Source of the DNA: Helicoverpa zea
Lineage: Eukaryota > Arthropoda > Insecta > Lepidoptera > Noctuidae
Assembly (NCBI RefSeq): GCF_022581195.2
Contig: NC_061482.1
Coordinates: 15,748,001-15,812,000, forward strand
DNA length: 64,000 nucleotides
Direction: 5' to 3'
The stretch's first letter is position 1, and each line of letters opens with the position of its first letter. The position numbers were made by a program, and so were the translations under genes. This document shows positions 18,357 through 33,300 of this stretch, piece by piece. The notes under the pieces were generated by a model. That model had not been told where the DNA came from. It ran no database searches and saw only the letters and a list, made by a program, of their open reading frames with translations.

Positions 18357-21300
18357 ATGCCAGGCGCAAAATATGAACAGCTGCCGTTGAAGTCGGATGC
18401 TGATGAGGATGTGTTTACAACGAAGCCGAAACCGAAATGGTCTGAAGTGTGCGTGCAGAAGAGCCTGCTGTCTTTGGGTTTAATTCTCCTGTACTTCTCG
18501 CTGTCCATCGGCCTCACGTTTTACCAGAGATGGCTGTTGACGGTAAGGCTTCTGTTATCAGTGACTATTTGCTTAACATGTTTTGTTTTTTTGCTACGTG
18601 TTTGTAAGTTGTTCGCAATGTTCCATGTTTGAGTTTGCCGCTGTGCGTACTTTACTTTTTACTTATACAGCAAATGTTTACTTTAGTTTGCGTTTGCGAT
18701 ATTATTTTCATCAAATTAAGCTTATTGTATTGCTTCGCAAATTCTCGCGCATTTCCACCTCGAAGTTAGTTACGTCACTAAATGTTTTGTCAAAAATAAT
18801 TGCACATTTTGGCTTAGTTATAATGTCAAGTTGTAATTAAGTATTCTATAAAACTGGTTTGTATACTAGTCATGTTTTGAAGTCAGTTTTTCTGTTTATT
18901 TATAATGTGGTTGGCATACACCTTGTAGAGTAAAATTAAACTTAATTTGAATTATTTTGGACATAAAAAGTATTTAACACATGTTGAAATCATATGAAAA
19001 TAATTATTGATTTTAAAATTGCAAATAAACATTGTATAAAAGTAAATAATAAAAGAAAAATACTGAATTTTCTCTGGTACTACAGAATATTAATTTATCA
19101 ATTATTGCATTAACTCCAATACATTTAATCTAACTTATCTTGGTCAATAAACTTACTGGCTATAGATATTATTTATTTAACTAAATCAATGATAGGACAA
19201 GCTGTTATCTATTCAACATAAATCTATGTATAATTTATATTATGTGTTAAAATAACAAATATCTTACACAGTTGGAGTTTGAAATACTATCCAACATCTT
19301 ATCATGACAGAAGGCACTTAATCTTTTCTTTTTGTATATCTTAACCTGCCAGTTTGCAAGAACAAAAATATAAAACAGCATTTTTAGTTATCTACTATGA
19401 ACACCCAAATTACAAATCACCAGTTCTTCTCTATGGTTTCACCTGGCATCAACTGCTTGTATACAGCAAATTATAAAACAAAACATAATCATGTGTCTCA
19501 TGTATCTGTGCTATGCCATACACCGGGTTTAGCACTATAGTTAAAGTGACAACCAACTTTACTATTAAGTATGAAAGGTAAACTTACACTCATAAAAGAC
19601 ACCATTAATATAATTTGTATATGTATAACTTAAACTTAAAGTAAAACACATAATCTACATGCATACAAAAAAACTGAAGGCTGATTATTTTTCCTCAAAT
19701 GCTACTCAATTTTTGAACATTTTTCCTTGTTAGTTACTGTACAATATTCATTTCAGTTATCATTACCATTTACCAAGCAACACATATAAGTTGCAAAAAA
19801 AGGTTTTTTTTTTAATATATTGTTTTTTTTTAAAGAAAATATATTTATTTAGATAAGCCATGTATTTTATGCATCAGGTTATTTACGAAAAGTTCTTTGA
19901 TTGCTAACTGCAAATATACTTATTTGCAATATAAATATTAACAATTAAAATAAATAATTTAAAAGGGTAAATTATGAACAAGATAACTAGGAAAAGATAG
20001 TAATTTGTCAGGATTTGAAATGGCTCGATTCTGTATTTTTCAGTGTCATTTTTCGATTTATTTCTTAATTTTAGCATTTTTACATTACACTACTGAAATA
20101 AAGATTTAGATTTTTTTATTTCGAATTTACAATTTACAAAATTTTATCTCAGCCAGAGACATTCATAGGTGTACAAAAAAAAAATAGCTGTCCAGCCGTA
20201 ATTTCGCTTAAAATATTCAAACTTCACAACTACCTTTTGGTCAGTGGGTCGTCTTAGGTAACGTTTTTTAGTAATTAAGATATCACGAACCCCTTTCGGA
20301 AAAGTATCTGCACGTTTATCGTCAAATATCTTCGTCGCTCTGTTGCAAATTACCGATACACCGACCACCAATCCCTTAGGGTCAATTCCCACTGAAAGAG
20401 CAGCGGCCGGCAGCGGCCGGCAGCGGCCGTAATTGCAAGGGATTGTGCGCGAGTGCGGCGGGCCGCGCGGCGCCGCACCGCGCCGCGCTCTTACATTTTC
20501 CGTGCTCTTACGGTCGCTGCCGGCCGCTGCTCTTTCAGTGGGAATTGACCCTTAACGATCGTCACAATGGGTGTCTAATGGCTGACTTCAGACTGGCAAA
20601 GTTATTTGACGATAAAAATTGCTACATTAGCGAGGTTGATTTATTACACTAGAGTACTATTAACAGCTGTGCGTCGTAGCTGAGCGATGTACCAAACGCT
20701 ACCTACATCATATGAATGCATTTTCCATACAATTTTTTCATTCAATACTTTTTCCTTACAAAAATCTTGACTGAAGTGTTGCTATGCCGAGATTCCACCA
20801 AAATTGTTCGCGGTCAAAATTGTGTAATTTTCGGCGCGAGTCCACTGCTAGTACCTAGTTGTAACTGTATTGCGCAAAAGAAAAATGCAATTTCTCTGAC
20901 ATTTTAGAAGTGTTCGAAGGTTGTTTCTCACTTTTTTATATAGCGAGTAGACTAGTAGACATATGTGGGCGTCACAGTGCCACACACCGTTGGAATCTCG
21001 CCTTAGAAATACGTCATTACTTATATTTATTAAGTCATCATTAGGGAGTGCAAAATAATTCGCGTTGCGCTCGCTCAAGGCAGACCGGTCTCATTAGCGC
21101 TACCAGAATTTGCGATGGCAATGTTTCGCTTTAATTAACGCAGCTTTCACGCCGGATTGAATTCGGAGAAACATTGTTCATTGCAAAGCTAAGCCTGTTG
21201 GCGTTATGCATTTATTTGTGCGAATTTCAATCTGTAACAGTTGCTATATAGTAGAGTAGCAGTGATCACATAGCTAAGGATTTCCATAAACTATGTATTC

Positions 21301-24300
21301 ATTGTTTTGCTAAAATTCGATCTCCAATCGAGAAACAACGTATGAATCAATGGGTCTTGCAACCATACGGTAACGTATATTTTCATAAACATTTTTGAAA
21401 GATAAAGGCGAGCTTAACTCAGTATGGCTTCTCTTACATCAAACCTTAAAGTGATAGAGATGTGACAGCAAAGGAAAATATTTCATGTTTATATTTAACT
21501 CCAGCATGAATTTCATCCAAATCTGTTCAGTGGTTTAACCGTTAAAGTAAAAAGAGAAAGAGTCAATTTCGTATATCCCTCGGCATTTTAATCGATATGA
21601 TTCAATACTGTTTCTGCTAACTTTACAGAAATTCGATAGAGTTTCCTCGGTCGGGTTGATTTCTTTTAATGAAAGCTGTCTTTTAATGAAGCCTGTCTTG
21701 AGTAATAAATAATTGCGGGGTTGTAAAAGTGAAGCTAGTTTTAAATACGGCTGGAATGTAATTAAATTAGTGTTCGAGACTGAAGAAGAAATGTAAAATA
21801 ACTTTTCAAAGATATAATCACTAGCCATGTTTGTTGCTGAAAAGTTCTTATCAGGTTTCTTGGTTTCCAAAGCAGCATGTTTTTATCTGACAATCTAATT
21901 ACAGATTGCATTTTCAATCTAATGGTCGGTCTTCTCAGACTTTCATAGAATTGTTCTGGGCAACAGATCGGTGCGTACAAAAGCCAATGATAAGTCTGCA
22001 CAAACATGCATCATATATTCACTACAGATTTTTACACGGACTTTAAGTTCGTACGGATATGTGTTTACTGCGAGTAAAAGATGGATTGATTGCCTAAAAG
22101 AGGACATGAAGCAGAAGGGAGTGGATGTAGGTATGACGTCTGAAAGAGAGGAATGGAAGAAAAAGACATGTTGCGCTGCCCCAAATGACTTGAGAACAGG
22201 GCAGGAAGATGCTCATGATGAACAAACACAACAAACACTTTATTTCCTACAAGTAACTTTAAAAAATTGCTATACAAACTTACAGTGTGTATCGTGTGAT
22301 CCCACCATAATAATACCCATAGTTGAATGTTGGTACACTTTTTATACCAACTAATGTGACCAACTCCCAAACTAACAAGTATCCTCCTTGCAGGACTTCA
22401 AGTTCCCCCTCACGGTGGTAATGTACCACCTCATAGTGAAGTGGATACTCTCAGTCCTCGTGAGGCTGGTACTCCATGTCATCACGGGAACTCCTCAGCT
22501 GATGCTGCCGTGCATGACCTGCCTCCGGTCTGTGGGTCCTACGGGCCTGGCCAGTGGCATCGACGTGGGCTTCTCTAATTGGGGCCTGGAGCTGGTAACC
22601 ATCTCTCTCTACACCATGACCAAGTCTACGACCATTATTTTCATACTTGGTTTCGCTATACTGCTGGGATTGGAGAAAAAGGTAGGTTTTTATTATTACT
22701 ATATCGGGTGTGTCGTTCATAATCACATTGAATGAAATGCGTTAATATACTTGTTAATATATGTCCATTAACACAAAGAAAAAAGAAAAATACGTAAAAA
22801 TAAAAAAATGAATTTTTCAAACAAAGTAAATAGAATAAAAATGTGCGAAAATTAGAACACCATATAAAAGTCAGTCATTACAAACAACTGTAATTCTTCC
22901 TTGAAAACTGACAGCTGTCAACTGATCAAAACATTCGATACTCCTAACTTTATCTCTGTTTTACACATGATGTTGTAAATTATAAAAACGAAAAATGACT
23001 CCTGTGGCTAAACCACTGAATGGATTACGTTATTTTTTTTACAATTCGCCATAGAATATCATAAAGTATATGCGATAGAATTTAATGTGATTGTGAACGA
23101 CACACCCGATATATATTGTTCTCGGATATTTTTTTATACTTGTTTCGTATCATTGTCCGTAACATGAAGTGAAACCCTTGATATTGTTTTATACAGTGGT
23201 CTTTTTATGTAGGTAAAAATTGCAACTAGGTAAATTAAAGTTAAGAAAGCATTTCTTAAATTCTATATGTATGATTGGATTTCGATTGCTCCCTGCTGCT
23301 ATATTCCATACTACGCATATCCATGTATGTAATGTTGATAAATCCCTCAAAATTTACATAAATATTTCTACATTTCAGTATAAAATATTAGAATAACGCA
23401 GTAAATTCGCCGAACCACCGAATTTGCCATCATGTCGCGTGGTTGTGACGCCAAATTGCATTAACATAACGTGATTGCGTCGACTGCATTGTACTTGCAT
23501 AAAGTTTACGCTGTGTTCTATTATAATGTACATAATGCTATTGAAAACTGCGGGAATCGCGTACAAAAACATTAATTAAGAATATTAATTAACGTATTAT
23601 TAGCATTCCATAATTCTTTGGACAACCAGTCTTACCAAGGAGGTCAGACTGGTAGTCGGTCCTTGAAAAGCACTGGTACTTAGCTGCATCCGATTATACT
23701 GGAAACCGGCCCCCCAACATAGTTGGCAATAGCGTAGGTAGACGATGATGATATTGGAATTCCGTAATTCAAAAGTTCAATTGGGGTGTTTTATATGTAG
23801 AGATGTCAGCAACCCCAGCGGGGCCCAGTAGGGTCAGGGCCTGCCGGGGCTGCGGGTTGTTCGAAAGAGATACCGCGGCCCTGGTACATAAAAGGCCTAC
23901 GACGGAACACGACGGTTTTTAGTCAGTAAGAGTCTGACACTCCCTCACCGCTGCTAACCCACAGCGGGAGGAGTCATTTGATCAATATCTCGGAAATTGA
24001 AATTGGAAATTGAAAATCCTTAAAATCAAATATCTCGGAAACTACTCAACTTTGCCCATACGGAAAGACCGCTTAATTATTTGCTTTAAGAGCCTGCTAT
24101 CAAGTCCTGCAAAATTGACGTCATATTACAAGTTAATCCTTAGATGAGCATTCGCGGTTCTGGGTTTTAAGCACGGAAACGAAATGAATAGCGGAGATAT
24201 CATATCGCAAAATTGTCTAAGAAAGTAGCGCGCCAAAATGCGGGTGTTCGGGGGACGAGGAACGTACCTAGTTCCGCCCTCATATGCCTTCTTTAGAACC

Positions 24301-27300
24301 TGATTTTTTTTTTACGAAATCACCAGTCAATCAAGACCATTTGACTTTTGATTCATCGTGATTTGCCAAGGAATCCGAACGCCTCGTTAGTTCTAGTAAC
24401 TGATTACGCCTCTCGTACGTTACTTGACCTACAAAAAGGCGCCTGGTCTACCTGCCTTATGACATCTCCGTTCATCTTTCTTTCCTCTGTGGTAACAGGC
24501 AACTCTACCTAGCATTATACATCTTACTTGCTAATAACACTGCACCACCATGTTTCTACTACATATATACAAATTATGTACATCCTGTATAGAAATTCCT
24601 TAGCGAGGGTTGGCAGGAAGTTAAACATGACAATGCATTTCAAAACTTTAATAATAAATCGAATCGTTCTCAGAACTTAAAGCTGATTTATGTCGACCTT
24701 TTCAAAGTTCTAGACGTACGGTTGTGAATTTTGACAGGAATTCTTACTTTAAATGCGAAAGTATCACTGTCTGTCAACCTGTCTTGCAGCCATTTCTAAT
24801 ATTCTATATAGGTATCTGTTGTTTATTTCCTATCTCTAGTGAGCAACAAGAGCTATGAATTTGACGTTACTTGCATGGGTCTATTGTCGAAACTCCATCT
24901 CTAGTAAGCTTATCGTAAAGATGGTATATTGGAAATAGCCGATAGTGAAATACGTACTCAGAAGTCAGAAGTTAGAACCTTACAAAAGTCTTTTATCTGG
25001 TTGCTGGATGAAGATCCCCCATCCCCCAATACTGGGTAACCGCAGGGAACAATTAGTTGTACAAGAATATAGCTATTAAAAAATCATCCAAACATATTTA
25101 CATATTACGAAAATAAACTACCAATTATTATAGCAAGTTGTTGGTAAAAGTAAATTGGCTGTAGGTATAAGAAACTTAGTAACATCCATTGTTAATCATA
25201 ATCATATTTATAAAACATGACTTCTTTTGCTTGCTAATTTTTTTGTACTTGAGATGGTTATAGTAACATGTTGCTTTAAGGTACGCATTGAATTCTAGCT
25301 GCCGACTGCAACTGCCGACCGCACATGCCGCGTTTTGGATCGAAGCGGCCGCAGCTCGTGCAGTCACCGTCAAATATTGATGTCAGATTTCTGACAATGA
25401 CTGCGCATGCTGCTGTCATTAATGCCGTCTAACGGCCAGTTTCTTCATCAAAAGTTAAAGTAATGTCTAAAATAAAAGTAACGGTCAAATACGTTTTTTA
25501 AGGCTAAAGTGACAGCAAAACTAATACAAAAATTGAATTTGACCGTTACTTTTACTTTAGACATTACTTTGACTTTTACTTTGGCTTTAACTTTTGATGA
25601 AGAAACTGGCTGTAAGACATAAGCCATGTTACAAGGGAAGTAGCTTTTCAACAGTGAAAGTATTGTTCACATCGGTTCAGTTAGTTTCGGAGATTTTATT
25701 ATTTATTATGTTAGTATAGATAACCTTTGTAAATAAAGCCTACAGATATATTATACGGTTATCTCATATTAGGGTTTACGTGATGAGCTGACGAATTTCA
25801 TTGTAAAATCTATTGTGTGCCGTCCAATTCGATTACACGTCCGAATGAGCGTCGGTTTACTGTAGCGGTAAACGAATTAACACCACACAGGTACTGTGAA
25901 AATAACCGTTGAAAATTGTCAACTGATTTATTTACTTTATCAATTTGAATGGATAAATCCATGAAAGGGGATGAACGTGTACGAATTTATGTGTGTTCAA
26001 AAATTTTCATTCTAGCAGATTGGAATAAGTTTATCACCTAAATTTTATCTCATCATATTCATTTATTTATACAATACAATATTTATGTAAAAAAAAAGTT
26101 CGTCCTAAATATGTTACATAAATATTATTAAAACTAAACTACATAATAATGCACACGAAGTATCGGTGTAAGAAGACGTAGTCTCGTTCAGAACAGCAGA
26201 GACAGACTCCTTGTTATGCTAATTTGACGAAAATATAGCTCAAGTTTTTCTTTTAACGAAGCTTCTGACAAAAAAAAAGAAACTACAGTACGAAATTACA
26301 TGACCCTTCCACCCGTGAAATAAGGATGATCATTAGAACGGGATACATATTTCATAGTCAGCGAGTTTCTAACTTTTAACTACTGGTTACACAAACCTTT
26401 ACTGAAGCACGAAGATCTTGCACGCTCGTTATAAAGTTACTAGAAAGTTGCACCAATGAAGTTGTTAAAGCTAGCGAAGCTGATGTTCGATGCACTATGA
26501 CTGCTCGCTTATTAGGGGGGTAGGCGGTAGGGGCGCCACCCCACAGAACTTTGCATAATACCCATAATCTTCGCTGATAGACTCAGGAAATATGCAAACT
26601 TAACCAAATATTTAAGCCTAAGTTCATCGGCAGCTTAAAGTTACGGCAGTTATCTTAGGAAGCTTTTATAATTGTAAGTTTTGCTCACGGAAAGGCTACT
26701 TAATTAACTTCCGATTAATTTACCTATGCACAACCCTTTTGTAAGTCGCTTATAGTAATTTTAAGAACTTGTAACTTACGGAAGGTACTTCCATATATTA
26801 ACGGAAGCAATTGTCGGTTTTAAAAAAGTTGTTTACTATCAATTTTCTCGTCCAGTTTTCAAAGCAAACAGTTGTTTTAAGAACAACGTACGCTCATGTT
26901 GTTTTTTGAGAATGGGCATTCAGTAAATATGGAGAGTATAACCGAATACCTCGTTGTCCAAATATGTAGGAACACGATGAAAATTGATTGTGTATTTGTT
27001 CAGTGAAATATTTTCGTCAAAAATCTGTCCGAAATACGTGAGTTGAAAAATTTATTAAAATTTTTGACGAGTTTATTGCATTTCACGCTTCAGTTACCGC
27101 AAATATTGAGTTATTTATAAATAACTAATATTCTGTGTTATTCATATCAATTACTTACGAACTTTTTTTGAATATAACCAATCCTTACTATAATATTATA
27201 AATCGGAAAGTGAGTTTGTTTGTTTGTTTGTTCCGCTTTCACGCCGTAACTACTGAACCGATTGCTTTGAAATTTTGCAGACGTAAAGTTAGAAGTCCGG

Positions 27301-30300
27301 ATTAAATAATAGGGTACTTTTTATCCCGAAAAAATAGATATTCCCGAGGGAAAACAAAAATATTGTTTGCTTGATGGATGGATTGTAGATGGCGCTGTGT
27401 GTCGTTTAAAACAAGGTAATATATTGCAAACGAATATAAACATGTAAATTTAGAAGCTAAATGATACGATAATGAATCCCCGAAAATGAGGAATTCCCGA
27501 GGAATGATGTACAATTTGTTTAATCGTCTAAACTGTTTTTTTTTACATCTACATATATATTGCAAACGAATATGAACATATAAATTTAGAAGCTAAATGA
27601 TACGATAATGGATCCTCGAAAATGAGGAATTCCCGAGGGATGACGTACAATTTGTTTTATTCCACGCGGGCGAAGCCGCGGGCGGAAAGCTAGTTTAAAT
27701 ATAAAAATGTAGGGAATTTCTTTACTCAGAATTTGATCGAAAATTTCGAAACACTGTTTCCTTGTAACATATAGGCTTTATTTTATCGGTTGAAACGCAT
27801 ACTAAAATTATATGTAACCATATTTTCGAAACAGCGTTCATAAACTAACCAAAGAAAAGTACAGTGACTAAGGTAATTTTACTCTCTTACTATAGTTCGG
27901 CCATTCAGAGAATGCGTTCCTGACACGTCGCGATTGAACTGACGACGTAACTTTGCAATGGCGTTGCAGTTACGATAAAAATATTTTTGCTGGTTGTTTA
28001 CCGTTTTAACAATTGAGGAGCATTAAAACAACATTATTATATCAATAATCAATGAATGTAGTTACGTCGTCAGTTCAATCGCGACGTGTCAGGAACGCAT
28101 TCTCTGAATGGCCGAACTATAACTAAAACCCGCCATGTTCCTTCTTAAGCTCTTTACGTACCAGTGCCGCGGTAACTGCTTCGAACAATCCCGCAGCCCC
28201 GGCAGGCAAGAATCCCGCAGCCCCAGCAAGCTTGTCTGGATATCTTAGGTTAAACTTTGCCCGGGTATTTTAATGGGACGTTATTGGAACCGCGCGCCTA
28301 ACTTAGTTACAAGTAAATAAACTACGTTATGCACTTGATCAGGCTACATTAATGTCGTTACGGCGGCACTTGCTGCCTTCAACGTTGCCAGAGTGAGTTT
28401 CAGTGCAGAATATCTGGGTCAACTGTAAAACTTTATTGCAGTTTCTTCAAACTAAGAGGTACTATCATGCTGAAATACATAGAATGGATTCTTATTATTC
28501 TTCTGAAACACGTAAAAGATAAATTATGTTTTGGTTATTATTGGCTACCTTCCGCCATCGAATTTAGTCTCTTTCTTCATCAGTCAAGTTTTATCAAAAT
28601 CCATGTCGTTTGCAAGTGAAGAAGGAATCTACTTAGAAACTTACAACTTTCGCCTTTGTAATATAAGTGTGATAGTCGGTATGTAAATGAAATCTATCTA
28701 TCTTCTATCTATATAAATAAAAATGAATTGTTGTTCGTTAGTCTGATTAAAACTCGAGAACGGCTGGGCCGATTGAGCTGATTTTGGTTTTAAAATGTTT
28801 GTCGTAGTCCAGGGTAGGTCTAAACGGTGAGCAAATAAGAAAAAATAAAAAAAATATTGTGTAAAATATGCCTCCAATAATTAGGCGGTACGAAGTTCGC
28901 CGGATCAGCTAGTAAATAAATAAAAGTCAGAATCATAATATCATTTTAGAGTCTATAACGTGTTTGACTGCGCGCACTAATGATTTAAAACATTACCGTT
29001 CATTATCTATGCTATTCTTATAATTAAAACTAATTAATTTTATGTTCGGTAACAGTAAAAAATATATTGAAGAAGTGAACCAAAAAAATTTAGATATTAT
29101 TATATCGTTCGTATAATTTTATGTATTAGTTTATATGTATTGTTATGTATGTCATAAAGTTGCCTGAAATAAAGTTGTAAATATATAACACATTGTAACG
29201 AGCGCATAAAAATATTGATCGAGATATTATCAAATTTCTTTTGATTTGAAACTCAACAGTTTACGGTAAGACTGGAAGCCAATCTCAACTTAGTTGGGAA
29301 AAGGCTAGGCAGATGATTATTATATAACTCTACATTCATTCTGCGATATGGTTAAATTAATTCATAGCTATAATTCCTTAGCGTAGCAAATGATTTCCTT
29401 ATCAGCGCTCGTTTATCTAACCATGGCGTTATTTTCAGCCTTCAACAGTTAGTTTTAAACGAAAACATAATAGAATCATTCGGCCTGTATTTATGGTCAT
29501 TGGTTATTTTATTTAAAACATCATCATCTGTATGAATCTTAGCTGGTAATTATTGATAAATAAATAAATAATTATCATCATCTGCCTAGACTTTTAGTCG
29601 CAGAAATTCGTTTGAACTTATGTAGCAAGATAAAATAATACTGCTTGTGTTATTGCACGAATGTCTCTCAATTCTATCAGTACACGACCAGATTCATTAC
29701 ATTTGTCAAAAATAGAAAGCTAGCAGGCCAGCTATATGACAGAAAAAAAAAGATCTGGATTGGATCCGGATTTCGGGCTACGCGACGCAATATAGGGTTC
29801 CCTTCCGACATTCGATGCAATACACACATGGCCAAATTAAATCTTTTTTTGTTCACTAAATAGCTAAATTACCTTTTTACTAATAAAATATGGTATCTAA
29901 TCTCGAATATTATGTCAGTGTGATTTGCCTTTGATTTCAATTTGATGTAATTTCCTATTTATTTGTTGATTTGTTTACTAGATATAGAAGTTTATTATAA
30001 GCCCCATAGATACAAGTAATGTCAAAATCCTATCTTTAGGAAGCAAAATCACAGATAGATATAATATTGAGTATGGCCACAAAATAAACTTCTGTCAGCG
30101 GTTTTACCAGGTTAAACCTCGATAAATAGGCTATGTAATCGTCATAAAACTGAAATATTTTTTTATTCCAGTCCAATTAGCGCGTTCAAACAAACAATTT
30201 ATTCAGTTTTATAATATAAATATACCTTGATTGTGTCTGAACCGTTGTGATGTAAGTAATCGTTGTCGATGCATCGCTCGCGAGCCGGCCTGCATCCGCC

Positions 30301-33300
30301 GGTCATATGGCTGGCGAGCTCTATGTAATTGCTTTGCTGACGACCGGTAGGGCTGCCGATTTGTTAGACATGTTTTATATCAATCATCCATACTTGGCTG
30401 CAAAACAGCACTTTTCGAAAGTAAAAAATAATATTACAAAACACAGCCCCCAAAACGCCCACCATCACCCTATCATTTTATATCACGATAGACTGCCTCG
30501 TTGATCCAGCGGTCGGGATTGCAACTGCTACGCACGGGTCTGGCCGAAAACGCTTTGGTTTAAGAAACTTTCACAAAGTAGCCTGCAGTCGGTGATTGAT
30601 ATACCCGTGCATCGGAGAGCACTGTAAATGTTGATCCTGCGCCTGATCTCTCACTGCGGTCGTGTCGTATTTTCCGGAGTGAAAGAATAGAGAGAGCACC
30701 TGTGTCTGCGTAAAAATTTGTGCACTATACCTCTGGTATGTCCTGCGCAGCTGGCTGATCCTCTTACATGAGAATAGCCACCGAAGTCGAAATCGGCCTT
30801 GCACTTATTATTTATCTCATAGGGCGAGCCATACTTGTGTGTAAATGCACATTGTCTTTGTACGACCAATGACATTCGTGAGATAAAACGTCAATGATGT
30901 TGTCTAATAGTTTCCGCTCGCGGTTTCACCCGCATCCTAGTGGAACTACTCCCATGAAACGGTAGCCTACATCCGTCTCCTGTGTAACAGCATTTTTGTA
31001 TATTTTTCATACTGTACCTTGCCTAGGTGTGATGGGTAGCCTGGATTTCTGGGTTGAGGAGTTCAGTTAGGCAGTCGCTCTTTGTTAAACACTGGTACTC
31101 CGCTGCATCCGATTAGCTTGGAAACCTATCCGAACATAGTTGGGAACATTCTAGGCAGATGATGATGATCGTTATGCTGTAAATATTACGAAGGACATTG
31201 CTATCATATTTTTTATAATTAGTGGTGGGACTGACCCTTCGGAAGGAGGAAATCCTCGGAAGTAAGTATATTTCCTTTAGTTTGCGTTATTTATTTAATT
31301 GGTCTTTTTATGATTATTATTTATTTGCATTCGTTGTGTTGTTAGTGCAATTGAATATCAAGTAGTACATATTGTTTAAAAATAGCTTCACATAAATATT
31401 AAAAATAAATTATCTGCCCAGCCTTTCTATAACTATGTTGGGGTCAGGCTTCCATTTAATTCTTACCTGGGCAACCGGAGGTTAGATAGGAAGTCACTCC
31501 ATTTAAAACAATGGGTCTAGTTGCCTCCTTAGTAAGACTACTTGTATTGACTTCTTGCCATCCGAAATACGGAGAAACTAGTCATGACTGGTCACCAATC
31601 CACAGACCGACTGCGCCAAGCATTGGTTCTCCTTATGATTTCTCGATTTGATTTGATAAAAATTGATGATTGATTGAAAAAATAAAGTGCCAGCCCTAGC
31701 CACATCGCTTCCGCGCCGCGTACTCGTCCTAGCGTATTTGATACTCGAAACTGTCTCTGCATCAGCGATCCTTTTGTTGCTCGCTTTTATTTACTTTGTG
31801 CGAAAAAACTGGCTCTCAACACCAAACATTGTACCCTACTAATATTACCTCTGGAAACGAATGTTTGTATGTACGGATGTTTCAATGTATTTTTGGATGT
31901 GTGAGAATGTATTTTAGAATGTTTGTAATTTGTATGTATTTATGGATTTTTTGTGCATTTATTGATGTTTGGATGTATATAGATGTTTAGATTCAATAAA
32001 ATGAGATGATATGATACCTAGATATGATTAGATGTGCATTATGTATGTATGTTTCTTTCTCTATATTCTCGTCAAAAGTACTGTTTGGATTTTCTTGAAA
32101 TTTGGCTGTAGTGTAGCCCATAGAAATAACGATTAGGTTACTTTATAGCAGGAAGTAGTTCCCACAAGACGCGGGCAAAACCGTGGGAAAGGAGTTAGTG
32201 TTTTATAGCTCAGATATTGCGAATATATCACAATCTTCCCGCATCTTCGTGTAGAACAAAATGCAACAGAAATATGCAGTTGATGGAATTTCCAGACACG
32301 ATATGAAAATTCTGATTTGAGCAAGCGTGGTTTACGCTCATTCCCTCTCGATATGAGAAGAGGCTGCAGCCTTGAAGCGGATCGAGTAAAACGGCTGATA
32401 CTTAATGCTGTTATTCAAGTTTAAGATCTCAGACACAATCGAGTTTTCTTTTGTCTGAAAACGACCATTCCCAATGCCCTATACATATATTTGCTGTTTT
32501 ACTTACACTTATTCTATCTCTAGTAAGAAACTAAAACAACAGATAGATATAATATTGGTAACGGCCGTAAGTCTGTAACTGCTCGCATACAAGAGGTTAA
32601 TTAATTTAACTGCATGTGAGTTACAGCGTTTTCACTGATAAACTTCTGAACTGGTTTTGATAACATTTCCTATGGAGATAGAAAACACGTTTCGAACGAT
32701 ATCACCGTCTGCATTTTCCCAACTGTTTTGGTCTGCCTCATAATCGTATGGTGTTTAACTAGTGTCAGATATGGAGCGATTGCTTATTTGATCGGGTGGC
32801 TAGGTTGCGAGCATCAAATAAGCAATCGTTCCATATCATCATGACAACCTTTGTTAGTCTGGATGATCATAGACGGGTTCTGGCTGCCCGTAAGGACCTG
32901 TGGGGTATGAAGCCGTCTCATTGAGATACCGCTAACTCGCTGTGGGTTAGCAGAGTGATAGAGTGTCAGACTCCTTCTAGCTAAAACCCATCATGTTAGG
33001 TCAACCTTCTTAGGTTTAGGTGCCAGGGCCGCAGTAACTCTTTCGAACAATCCCGGTAGGCCCCACTAAGGTTTGCTGATTCTCTTTGAGGAGCGCGTAG
33101 GATCAAGACCCCCTCAGGTTAACACATTAAAACAATTATTTTCATATAAATATCTATCGCAGACATTATCTTATTCAGATAATATCGCACAATAAAACAA
33201 CCGTCAGATAACTGACTCAGTTCAAAAGCGTTTTGATAAGAAATTCCACGTTTCCATTAATTGTCAAGGCCATTAAAACAATTCGAATAACTTAACAATT

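Noticed and set aside
27421..27660. Possible CRISPR-like direct repeats
   Set aside because: Only two units with a 136-bp period inside a Helitron, in an animal genome. No array structure.
31796..31990. 64-codon frame, Met/Phe/Cys-rich
   Set aside because: Produced by a degenerate ATGT repeat; low complexity only.
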